A DNA stretch of 64,000 nucleotides from Pseudoips prasinana (lineage: Eukaryota; Arthropoda; Insecta; Lepidoptera; Nolidae): NCBI GenBank assembly GCA_951640165.1, contig OX621244.1, positions 15,518,001-15,582,000 on the forward strand, given 5' to 3'. Below, piece by piece: positions 1 through 7,850 of the stretch; position 1 is the first letter of the stretch, and every line of letters starts with the position of its first letter. The position numbers were made by a program, and so were the translations under genes. The notes under the pieces are model-generated. The model worked only from the letters and a program-made list of their open reading frames with translations, was not told where the DNA came from and did not search any database.

Positions 1-432
1 AAGTGTTTTCCCATCTCTCTTTGACATTAGTCGACAAACCCAAACGACGCTCCCTCATGCATATACTCTATGTACTGATGGAATGTTTAATTTATTTAGA
101 TAGTCTCCAGTTCCGTAAACCTGAAGGCACAAACCTAATTACGTTTGTAATAAATATTCACTAGCGATAAACTTTGTGAATAATTTACGATGGTGTAAAC
201 GTTTAATTTTACCACGGTTTCGGGTAATGCGTAGGAGGGTTCATTTTGAGGCACTGATATTATAGTCCTTCTATTTCTGAGATTTATATCTAATCTTTAA
301 AATAACCTTGCGTTGCGGGACTCAGTTAAGAGCGAAGCTCTTTACGCTATTTCTTCAATTTTATTTGCAATTCCATAGGGAGCTCTAGATGAACGTACAT
401 ACGTTTTAACGCAATTTCATTATTTTTCTTTG

Positions 433-464
433 TTTCATTATTAAGGTATGCCTTAATAATGAAA
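433..464. repeat. Perfect hairpin 1 (14-bp arms, TATG loop)
   Basis: TTTCATTATTAAGG is followed by TATG and then its exact reverse complement. It lies two bases from a second, larger hairpin that has the same TATG loop. Confidence 0.85.
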
Positions 465-466
465 GC

Positions 467-510
467 GCATTGTGCGCGACTGGTTGTATGCAACCAGTTG
501 CGCACAATGC
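467..510. repeat. Hairpin 2 (20-bp arms, TATG loop)
   Basis: The arms begin GCATTGTGCGC and end GCGCACAATGC. Inside is ACTGGTTG-TATG-CAACCAGT. There is one G-T mismatch in 20 pairs. The loop tetranucleotide is the same as in the neighbouring hairpin at 433-464. Confidence 0.85.
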
Positions 511-574
511 TCTTTTGCTTGAATTTTGATTCTTGCATGCACATTCGTGAGAAAAAGAAAGAAAATTGTTTGAA

Positions 575-579
575 GGGGG
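575..579. repeat. Target site duplication, left copy (GGGGG)
   Basis: GGGGG lies directly outside the left LTR, and the same five bases lie directly outside the right LTR at 6822-6826. A 4-6 bp duplication is the usual integrase footprint of BEL/Pao elements. Confidence 0.85.
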
Positions 580-754
580 TGTGAGCGATAATTATATGAA
601 AATAAAATATTTTCTCGTCACATTATAATTTTTTATTACATTTTGTTTTACATTTTTTTGTATCCTAGCAACCAAAAATCAACGACAATAAAAACTATGA
701 AAAGTCATAAAACGTTGTATAAGAGAAAAGAGTATTTAATGGCAGTCGGCCACA
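580..754 (-). repeat. BEL 3' LTR (175 bp)
   Basis: Base-for-base the same by eye as 6647-6821. On the minus strand it starts TGTGGCCGAC and ends CGCTCACA, so it has TG...CA termini. An AATAAA signal on the minus strand (plus 632-637) could serve polyadenylation of the element RNA. It is short for a BEL LTR. Confidence 0.95.
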
Positions 755-767
755 TCCTCCCCTTTTT
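755..767 (-). promoter_or_regulatory. Polypurine tract of the BEL element
   Basis: On the minus strand AAAAAGGGGAGGA directly abuts the 3' LTR. This is the expected primer for plus-strand DNA synthesis. It overlaps the first two bases of the pol stop codon (766-768), leaving no room for a further gene. Confidence 0.85.
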
Positions 768-3700
768 ATAATAAGATGATTTTCTTAAGAGGTCGTCGCA
801 ACGTCCCCGCCATAGTCCTTACATCCACCACTCTCGTAATACCATCTCTGCCGGGATATGTAGCAGTTATTACGCCTCGTGGCCAGGTTCCCCTAGGCAA
901 ATCTCCGTCGGCTATGAGTACAGGATCTCCAATGTTGACCGGACTCGACACGCCTCGAACACGTCGTGGGGCCAAAGTCGGCAAGTATTCTAAAACCCAC
1001 CTTCGCCAAAAGTGATCGGCTAATCGTACTGCTTTTCGCCACCCACTTCTGCTGCACAGGTCAGAATCGGTAAGTTTGGCTGGCAATGGACGACCAGATG
1101 ATGAACCGAGCAGAAAATGTGTCGGTGTCAGGGCTTCTGGGTCAGTTGGGTCAGACGAGACGTGAGTAATGGGCCGCGCGTTGACTAATGCCTCTGCCTC
1201 GAGCAAAAGCGTCGCGAGGACTTCATCAGTTGGGGTGCGTTCTCGAAGTGTTACTCGTAGAGCTGTCTTCACACTTTTCACTAATCGTTCCCATGCTCCT
1301 CCCATGAACGGAGCTGAAGGTGGAATGAAAACCCACTCAATTTTTATATTTGAGGCGTAGTCTGTAACTGCTTGACCATAAAGCGCACGCAGTTGCCGGT
1401 TCGCGCCGACAAAGGCCGTTCCGTTGTCAGAAAATATTTGGCTTGGCGTACCTCTTCGTGATATAAAACGGCGTAGGCACATTATAGCCGCATCAGCTGA
1501 CAGGCTGTGTACCATTTCAAGGTGTACAGCCCTGGTAGTTAAGCATGTAAACAGAGCAATCCATCGTTTTTCTTGTTTACGACGCACCATCACTTGTAAC
1601 GGGCCAAAGTAGTCGACTCCAACAAATGTAAAAGGTCGTTTGTGATGCGAGAGCCGAGCTTCAGGCAAATCGCCCATAGGTGGTTGTAAAGGCTTTCCGC
1701 GTAGCAACTTACATTTTTGGCAGTTATATACGATCGATCTGACTGTATTTCTCAGACTCAATATCCAAAATTCTTGCCGAAGTTCATTTATCACGGTCTC
1801 CGTGTTAGCATGTGCGAATTTCTCATGGAAATGACTGACAAGTAGGCGCACGGCTTGGTCTTTTCCGTCTAGTAAGATTGGATGTTTGGTATGTTGTTGA
1901 ATGTTTTTGACAGCGCTTATACGTCCTTGCAGATACATCAATCCATCTTTGTTTATAGATGGGGACAGGCCCACGAGACGACTTTTAGGTGAAATGGGGA
2001 GTCTTCGCAGGAGGCATTGTAATTCTTTATCGAATGTATTCTTTTGACTTTGGCGTAGGATGTGGACTTGCGCGATTTCTAGGGCTTGCGCATTTAACGG
2101 CCTGAAATGCATCTGGGAATTTTCAGATAAATTGCTGTGTTGGGAAAGAACAAAATTATGTGAAATCCCCTTAACCCTTACAATGCAAGTAGCAATGAAC
2201 TGGTGAGCTCTAGCAGTTGCCCTTAGAAACCTTAGCCAAGAACTAAAATGAGTTAAATCTGCAACTACTGGTACGGGCAACTCGCTTATGTCATTGTAGT
2301 TACAAAGAACGTTGCTAAGTGATGGTGGTGCTGATGAAGTGGATTTTGAACTTGCCAAATCTATATTACAAGCTGATGATTTTATTTCTACTTGCGCCAA
2401 TGGATCAATGGATACACTACCTACTGGATTAGCTGGCCAATCACTAGAAGCTCGGAGTAAGAATCCAGGACCTGATATCCAGCGTGACTCAACCGTTAAA
2501 GTGCAGCTTTTAATGCGTGTAGCGTCATCGGCCACGTTAAGATCCGTGGGAACCCAACGCCATTCAGAAACATCAGTGTTTTCCAAAATTTCACCTACTC
2601 GGTTGGCTACAAATGGCTTAAATTTTCGTCCATCACTGCGCAGCCAACCCAACACAGTCATTGAGTCGCACCAGAAGTAGCGACGGTTTGGTTTGACATG
2701 GTGAGCCTCGCAAATAAATGAGGCTAAACGAGTAGCTATCAAGGCGGCCTGCAATTCAAGGCGCGGTATAGAAATAGGTTTTAATGGAGATACACGTGTC
2801 TTGCTTGCAATTAGAGAAAGCTGCGTCTCACCTAAAGCACCCACAAATCGCCAATACGCGACTGCTACATACGCTTGTTCACTCGCGTCACAAAAAACGT
2901 GTAACTCCCTTTCTTCAACAACGATATTATTTAAATTATACCACCGAGGTAATCGTAAGTCTGAAATTGACTTCAAACTGTTATACCACTCGTGCCACAC
3001 TTTGCGGTCGTCTTCACATAGCTCATCATCCCACTCAAAACCCTTTCGCCACAGATTTTGAAAAAGAATTCTACCTTTAATTACAATCGGTGATAGGATT
3101 CCTAAAGGGTCATAAATACGCATGACTTGTGTTAAAGATTGCCGTTTAGTTACAGGAGCCCATGACTCGCCTATTAAGCCGGAGTTGAATTTCAAATGAT
3201 CGTGAATGGGTTGCCAAATGAGACCTAAAGTGCGAGCCACAGAGTCCTTACATAAATCCACGCCATCTACTTTGTTACTAAATATATCGGACAACAGTTC
3301 ATCTGGCAACATTGCTAAAGCAGCTGGCTCGTTAGACATCCAGCCACGCATTTCAAATCCGCCGCACTTATGTATAGTCTCTACCTCAGCAGCCAGACGC
3401 GCTGCTGTCTCCACAGTATCAACGCTGCTGATAAAGTCATCCATGTAAGTATTGTTTTTGATAACGTCCACGGTCTCGAGAAACTCGTCTTGAAACTCTG
3501 TCGCGTTTAAATTTGTTATATAAATTGCCGTTGACGGACTCGAACAAGCTCCGAAGATCATAGAACTCATACGAAATATTTTGATGGGGTCAGATGGATC
3601 GTCGCGCCACAGAAATCGTTGTGCGTCCCTGTCTTGCTGAATAATTTTAATCTGTGGAAACATTTCCTTAATGTCAGCTGTTAGGGCAATCCTTCCTTCC

Positions 3701-3933
3701 CTAAAACGCATCAAAATACTTAGTTGGTTCTGTAAGAGGTCAGGCCCAGTCAGCAACATTGAGTTCAGAGACACTCCCCAAGAACGTGCAGCGGCATCGT
3801 GGACAACTCGAAGCTTTGCGGGCTTGTTAGGGTTTATCACCCCGAAATGTGGTATATACCAACAAATACCTGAGGGTTCCACCCTGCTACACTCTTCGGC
3901 GTAATTTTTCTCTAATATGTCATGAATATTCTT
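766..3933 (-). CDS. BEL/Pao pol: reverse transcriptase, RNase H, integrase (downstream of in-frame stop)
   Basis: This frame continues the gag-protease frame after a single TGA. There is no convincing own start; the first GTG is at 3882. Residues below count from that GTG (1038 codons). RT: the first catalytic Asp is near residue 70 and the YMDD box is at 146-149. An RNase H-like domain follows, with acidic residues near 332, 376, 406 and 453. The integrase has a zinc-binding HHCC segment (His 686/691, Cys 721/724) and a D-D-E core at Asp757, Asp819 and Glu865. The C-terminal ~90 residues resemble the DUF5641 tail found on BEL/Pao integrases. The products would copy the element RNA and integrate the cDNA. 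All catalytic residues I checked are present and I see no frameshift. Expression would need stop-codon readthrough, unless this copy is inactivated by the TGA. Confidence 0.93.
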   Translation of the reverse strand, partial: KNIHDILEKNYAEECSRVEPSGICWYIPHFGVINPNKPAKLRVVHDAAARSWGVSLNSMLLTGPDLLQNQLSILMRFREGRIALTADIKEMFPQIKIIQQDRDAQRFLWRDDPSDPIKIFRMSSMIFGACSSPSTAIYITNLNATEFQDEFLETVDVIKNNTYMDDFISSVDTVETAARLAAEVETIHKCGGFEMRGWMSNEPAALAMLPDELLSDIFSNKVDGVDLCKDSVARTLGLIWQPIHDHLKFNSGLIGESWAPVTKRQSLTQVMRIYDPLGILSPIVIKGRILFQNLWRKGFEWDDELCEDDRKVWHEWYNSLKSISDLRLPRWYNLNNIVVEERELHVFCDASEQAYVAVAYWRFVGALGETQLSLIASKTRVSPLKPISIPRLELQAALIATRLASFICEAHHVKPNRRYFWCDSMTVLGWLRSDGRKFKPFVANRVGEILENTDVSEWRWVPTDLNVADDATRIKSCTLTVESRWISGPGFLLRASSDWPANPVGSVSIDPLAQVEIKSSACNIDLASSKSTSSAPPSLSNVLCNYNDISELPVPVVADLTHFSSWLRFLRATARAHQFIATCIVRVKGISHNFVLSQHSNLSENSQMHFRPLNAQALEIAQVHILRQSQKNTFDKELQCLLRRLPISPKSRLVGLSPSINKDGLMYLQGRISAVKNIQQHTKHPILLDGKDQAVRLLVSHFHEKFAHANTETVINELRQEFWILSLRNTVRSIVYNCQKCKLLRGKPLQPPMGDLPEARLSHHKRPFTFVGVDYFGPLQVMVRRKQEKRWIALFTCLTTRAVHLEMVHSLSADAAIMCLRRFISRRGTPSQIFSDNGTAFVGANRQLRALYGQAVTDYASNIKIEWVFIPPSAPFMGGAWERLVKSVKTALRVTLRERTPTDEVLATLLLEAEALVNARPITHVSSDPTDPEALTPTHFLLGSSSGRPLPAKLTDSDLCSRSGWRKAVRLADHFWRRWVLEYLPTLAPRRVRGVSSPVNIGDPVLIADGDLPRGTWPRGVITATYPGRDGITRVVDVRTMAGTLRRPLKKIILL

Positions 3934-3936
3934 TCA
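3934..3936 (-). other. In-frame TGA between gag-protease and pol
   Basis: Read on the minus strand the context is CAA TAT TGA AAG. The 889-codon upstream frame and the downstream pol frame are in the same phase (the distance from 3936 to the GTG at 3882 is a multiple of 3). The break is therefore one nonsense codon and not a frameshift. It falls inside the A17/RT-proximal region rather than at the gag-pol domain boundary, which favours a mutation over a programmed signal. Confidence 0.9.
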
Positions 3937-6603
3937 ATATTGTTTGGCAAAATCAGGTTCCCTCAACATCTTTTTTTCTAAACTTTTAAACCTAGCCAGA
4001 GCTAAAGGATAGCTATCTGGCGCTGTTATATTATCTGTCTTCCAGAGAAGACCTACTTCGAAACGACCACTAGGCAATCGACGGGCAGTACGACCTAATA
4101 TATCTAATGCGCGTTGATCGTCAGTACTACGCGCCTCGTGCTTGGTGATTCCGATAGAATCTAATTTATATTGCGCTTTGATAAGCTCTTCGAATTCAGA
4201 CTTTGGATTATCAAGTTCAGTCAAATACGCATGGCACATTGAATCGGTGGGCGTCAGTGATCGTACGAGGTTAGTCTTAGTGCTGGAAAACCCAAAAAGA
4301 ACCCAACCCAATGCTGTTCGAATCGCCACCGGTTGTGACTTTGTACCTTTCCTCGTGGCGGTCGCAAGGGATAAATGCCAGTTATCAATCCCTATTACAA
4401 GCGTAGGGCAAGCATTGACATAACACAGCTCATTGGATAAATCAGATAGATAAGGATAATGAAGTAGATCATCGCTACTGACTGACTGATTACATACTAT
4501 TCCTAAATTTTTTATCGAGCGTGCTCTACGAACTGAAAATGTTTGGCTAGAATGCCGGCCTTGAATGTCAAAATTAACGTATTGCACAGATGTTTCACGA
4601 CATAAACCACCTACGCAATCTAAATAAATTTGTCCCTCAAGACCCTTGGCACCAATCCGAGAGGAAATGTCAGAATCAATAAATGTAGACGTGGAACCGT
4701 CATCTAAAAGAGCGAATGTATCGACACTACCTGCAGGCCCCGAGACTGTAACAGCGACTATCTTCAAGAGGGGGCGGAGACTAGAACTTATGTTAGGACT
4801 TAAAGTAGAGTTTGTGTGGGTCATTAACTCTCTTGCCGTATTTTCCTCTGTGTTGTTTGTAGTTTTTATAAAAGATGTTGAGTGTGCACATTGTACCTGT
4901 TTACTGTGGGCAGATGTCGAAGGAATAAACTCGGGATTATGTAACAATGTGTGATGTTTGCGCATACAATCATTTACTTCGCACTTATTTTTATTTTTAT
5001 TACACAACCTAAAGTTATGTGAACCTCTTTTTAAGCAACGATAGCAAATTTTATTTTCTTTTATGAAACGCCACCTTTCTTCTACTGACATTGCTTTAAA
5101 ATTGTCACACGATGACATCTCATGTGCTTGTTTACAAACAATACAATATTTTTTGTAGTCAATTTTAGTGCTTTTAGGTTTATTTCCCGTATAAGATTCC
5201 ACTTGTGGATCTGAAACCGATTCCGATACAGCATGGGCACGTTCCCGTGGCAAATGTGACGAATCGATGGAACTACCAAAATTAATGTGTAGATCCACCT
5301 CTCGCGACAGAAAATTAGACAATAATTCCACTTTAGCACTACTAGACTCCGCAGTAAAGGCAGCGTGATTAGAGGCATAATCTACCCATCGAGTGCGCAA
5401 CAATGGATGAAGCTTGTTGATAAGTGCCCCGAATAACTCTGGTGAACGCAAATAATCAGTTTCGTGTAGTAGTTTAACCACTTCGACACAGTTGCGCACG
5501 CGAGAGGCAAATATAGCGAGCTCTTTAATATCGTTGCCAATCTTAGGCAAGGCACGTATAGCCGCAACCTCTTTCAATACAATTTGCTCCGGACGTCCGA
5601 AAAGCCTTTCTAATTCCTGCATTATAATACTGGGATCAAGCGCTGTCACAAGAAGCATACAGACTGCGTCCCGGGCTGCTCCCTTTAAGGCTGTGCTAAG
5701 GCGTGCTAGGTTTTCTGCTGCTGTATATGATAATTGGGAATTAATAAATGAACGCTTAAAAACAAGCCAATCCATTGGGCATTTACCGTCAAAGAATGGT
5801 AGCTCAATTTTGTATCTTTGTGGATACTTATTAGGCCCTAGCTTGTTTACTAAGCTTTCAAAAGTGTTTACTAGCCGTGAGATATTATCCACATTCTTCC
5901 CTTGAGATAGATCAGCTTCGACGGGAGTATCATTAACGTCGGTTGTCGCTCGGAAATGTCTGGGCCGTGATGTCGTTAGCTGGTCTCCTCCCGAAGGCAT
6001 CGCTACGGCGGCACTATTGAAGTTTGGTGAGAAAGTCTGAAACTGATTAATATTGTTACTAATCTCTAGCTGAGGTGTAGGAACTTGTATTTTAGTAGTA
6101 ATTTTATTGGCGGCTGAGTCACAGAGTGGTTGGTTTGGTAAGAAGTCATATGTGTCCTTGCAAATTTGGCGCATAACAACATCATCTTTACCCGTCTCCT
6201 GTAACCACTCTTTTATACTACCTCTGCTCCTACCACTAGTTGTACCATGTTCGCTATATTCTGCGTCAATCGCTGCAAGTTGGGCTTGGTATTCTGTTTT
6301 AGCGACTCCCCTCTCAAGCTCAACCGCTCTAGCTTTCATCTCTGCTTCCTGCGCAGCCAACTCTAATCGTGCGAGGTGACGGGCGTGCTGTGCCTCCACT
6401 GCGAGCTTTCTCGCAGTAACCGTCGCGGAAGAGCGGCTCGTGCTTGATGAAATAGAACGGGTTCGGGAATGACTAGGCGTGGATGTCTCGCCTCCAGTAC
6501 TAGTTTGAGGTACCTGATCATCCGTCGCTAGGTTACCTGAGGGGTTCACTTGCGTATCCTTATCCGATTCTACCAACCGCGTTTGACTACGTGTTACAAC
6601 CAT
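3934..6603 (-). CDS. BEL/Pao gag-protease polyprotein (889 aa, ends at premature TGA)
   Basis: Starts at the ATG at 6603, 43 nt inside the 5' LTR. Residues ~60-130 are Ala/Glu/Arg-rich and look coiled-coil. Residues ~262-400 resemble the DUF1759 gag region of Pao elements (WLVFKRSF and LERLFGRPE-type blocks). Zinc-knuckle-like Cys/His clusters lie at ~487-500, 520-534 and 541-555. An aspartic protease motif DDGS is at 634-637. Residues ~780-889 begin the Peptidase_A17/RT-proximal region, which carries on in the next frame. The protein would form virus-like particles, bind the element RNA and process the polyprotein. In this family gag and pol normally form one frame of roughly this combined length, so the frame here is a truncated polyprotein and not a complete gag with its own natural stop. 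Confidence 0.93.
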   Translation of the reverse strand: MVVTRSQTRLVESDKDTQVNPSGNLATDDQVPQTSTGGETSTPSHSRTRSISSSTSRSSATVTARKLAVEAQHARHLARLELAAQEAEMKARAVELERGVAKTEYQAQLAAIDAEYSEHGTTSGRSRGSIKEWLQETGKDDVVMRQICKDTYDFLPNQPLCDSAANKITTKIQVPTPQLEISNNINQFQTFSPNFNSAAVAMPSGGDQLTTSRPRHFRATTDVNDTPVEADLSQGKNVDNISRLVNTFESLVNKLGPNKYPQRYKIELPFFDGKCPMDWLVFKRSFINSQLSYTAAENLARLSTALKGAARDAVCMLLVTALDPSIIMQELERLFGRPEQIVLKEVAAIRALPKIGNDIKELAIFASRVRNCVEVVKLLHETDYLRSPELFGALINKLHPLLRTRWVDYASNHAAFTAESSSAKVELLSNFLSREVDLHINFGSSIDSSHLPRERAHAVSESVSDPQVESYTGNKPKSTKIDYKKYCIVCKQAHEMSSCDNFKAMSVEERWRFIKENKICYRCLKRGSHNFRLCNKNKNKCEVNDCMRKHHTLLHNPEFIPSTSAHSKQVQCAHSTSFIKTTNNTEENTARELMTHTNSTLSPNISSSLRPLLKIVAVTVSGPAGSVDTFALLDDGSTSTFIDSDISSRIGAKGLEGQIYLDCVGGLCRETSVQYVNFDIQGRHSSQTFSVRRARSIKNLGIVCNQSVSSDDLLHYPYLSDLSNELCYVNACPTLVIGIDNWHLSLATATRKGTKSQPVAIRTALGWVLFGFSSTKTNLVRSLTPTDSMCHAYLTELDNPKSEFEELIKAQYKLDSIGITKHEARSTDDQRALDILGRTARRLPSGRFEVGLLWKTDNITAPDSYPLALARFKSLEKKMLREPDFAKQY

Positions 6604-6632
6604 TGTGCACTGGTTTTACTATTTAAAACAAA

Positions 6633-6643
6633 TCGAAGGACCA
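6633..6643 (-). promoter_or_regulatory. Putative primer-binding site
   Basis: Three bases inside the 5' LTR the minus strand reads TGGTCCTTCGA. TGG pairs with the CCA end of a tRNA, as expected for minus-strand priming. I cannot assign the tRNA with confidence. Confidence 0.6.
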
Positions 6644-6646
6644 ATA

Positions 6647-6821
6647 TGTGAGCGATAATTATATGAAAATAAAATATTTTCTCGTCACATTATAATTTTT
6701 TATTACATTTTGTTTTACATTTTTTTGTATCCTAGCAACCAAAAATCAACGACAATAAAAACTATGAAAAGTCATAAAACGTTGTATAAGAGAAAAGAGT
6801 ATTTAATGGCAGTCGGCCACA
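6647..6821 (-). repeat. BEL 5' LTR (175 bp)
   Basis: Matches 580-754 along its whole length by eye, which suggests very recent insertion or recent gene conversion. It should carry the element promoter; AATAAA on the minus strand lies at plus 6699-6704. Confidence 0.95.
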
Positions 6822-6826
6822 GGGGG
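6822..6826. repeat. Target site duplication, right copy (GGGGG)
   Basis: Directly outside the 5' LTR and identical to 575-579. Confidence 0.85.
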
Positions 6827-7796
6827 CGTCATGCTTTTACGGGTTTACTGTGCTTTAAACGTGACAATTTCTTTTAGTTAACTTTCATCGCAAGCCGGCC
6901 GAACTTCATGCCATTTTTTTATAATTTACACCTGTAGTCTCCTACCCACATACACTCATCCATACATTACAAAACATTAATAGCTTAGACTTCTAAGTGA
7001 ACGTCATTAGCTTGAAAGTAGTTAAAAGACGTTTAATTTATGATATTTTATCATATTGTAAAATTCATAAGTTTCGTGTTCTTGATCCAAATTAAGTTAT
7101 AAAACTTAGGTCGGAGCCGTGTTTAACTTCATACTTGTGTGAGATAAATCTGACCCGATCCGAAGCCTATGCCAAGACCTGCTTAGATGGCATGGGGAAG
7201 AAAGCGAAGTCTTGTTCCTTTACAGCATTTGATCTATGATACAGTTAATCTTATCTTTATGTGTTTTCTTATGATTTATTTATTCTTATATTTTTAATCA
7301 GTCTCTGTTACCATTCTAGACACATGAGAACACCCGACGCATCAAGTTGCTCTTAAAAAACGAGTGCGCTTTAGACCACACGACTCGTGTGCTCGCACCT
7401 CTCTCCCTTGTCCCTACAGTAATATACGAAACGTATCTGTCTTTCTTTCTATCTTCATTAACTTATATCTCCCGCTGATCTTCCGTTCGCGTTGCGCGTT
7501 GACACTTTTCGTAACGCTCTTGTCACGCATTCACCAGCTTACTCCCAAACCCAAAGCAGAACGTTCGTAAAGAAGTTTTACTCAAAAAAACGCAAACAAT
7601 CGGCCATTTACAAATCTCTTATAATATATTAGCGATGCACAAAAACAAAAGATAAGAAAATACGTAATGTAATGAATAAGTTATACCTGCGAACATATCT
7701 TATTGAATTTTTTCAGAAGATAAGATACAGAAAATTTGCAAGCAACATACTCATAAGTAATAAAGATTTAAAAATTACTTGAAATAATTTAATTAA
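6827..7796. other. AT-rich spacer between the two retroelements
   Basis: I see no supported gene. A 68-codon plus frame at 7364-7570 has no recognisable similarity. The stretch 7330-7570 is somewhat richer in C and G than its surroundings. Confidence 0.5.
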
Positions 7797-7850
7797 ATAT
7801 TCGAACTTTTACTTGAAACCTTCCTTCCATCCTATAGTCACACCATAATA

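Larger units (their letters stand above)
1..574. other. AT-rich flank left of the BEL insertion
   Basis: No recognisable gene. This is host or older repeat DNA into which the BEL/Pao element inserted; it resumes after position 6826. It holds a small palindrome at 328-342 (AAGAGC/GCTCTT) and the two adjacent perfect hairpins listed separately. A 65-codon minus-strand frame runs across these hairpins (347-544) and I do not regard it as a gene. Confidence 0.6.
580..6821 (-). mobile_element. BEL/Pao LTR retrotransposon, near-intact
   Basis: A 6.24-kb element on the minus strand, bounded by two direct 175-bp terminal repeats starting TGTGG and ending CTCACA (minus strand). It is flanked by GGGGG target duplications. 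It has a short 43-nt leader with a TGG primer-binding-like site, a single long gag-protease-RT-RNaseH-integrase frame, and a polypurine tract against the 3' LTR. The domain order (gag, zinc knuckles, DDGS protease, A17-type region, YMDD RT, RNase H, HHCC and D-D-E integrase) is that of BEL/Pao. There is no env-like frame, because the integrase frame runs into the polypurine tract. The identical LTRs imply recent insertion. The only visible lesion is one in-frame TGA at 3934-3936. Confidence 0.95.

Noticed and set aside
347..544. 65-codon minus frame next to the BEL insertion
   Set aside because: It is read through two palindromic hairpins, has no recognisable motif, and is short enough for chance.
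755..770. Possible env-like gene at the 3' end of the BEL element
   Set aside because: The integrase frame runs directly into the polypurine tract and the LTR; there is no room for one.
776..3904. Several plus-strand frames of 60-120 codons across the BEL pol region
   Set aside because: Antisense shadows of the pol frame, with no independent motifs.
5082..5567. Additional minus frames (98 and 61 codons) inside gag
   Set aside because: They overlap the gag frame in other phases and have no gag-like features of their own.
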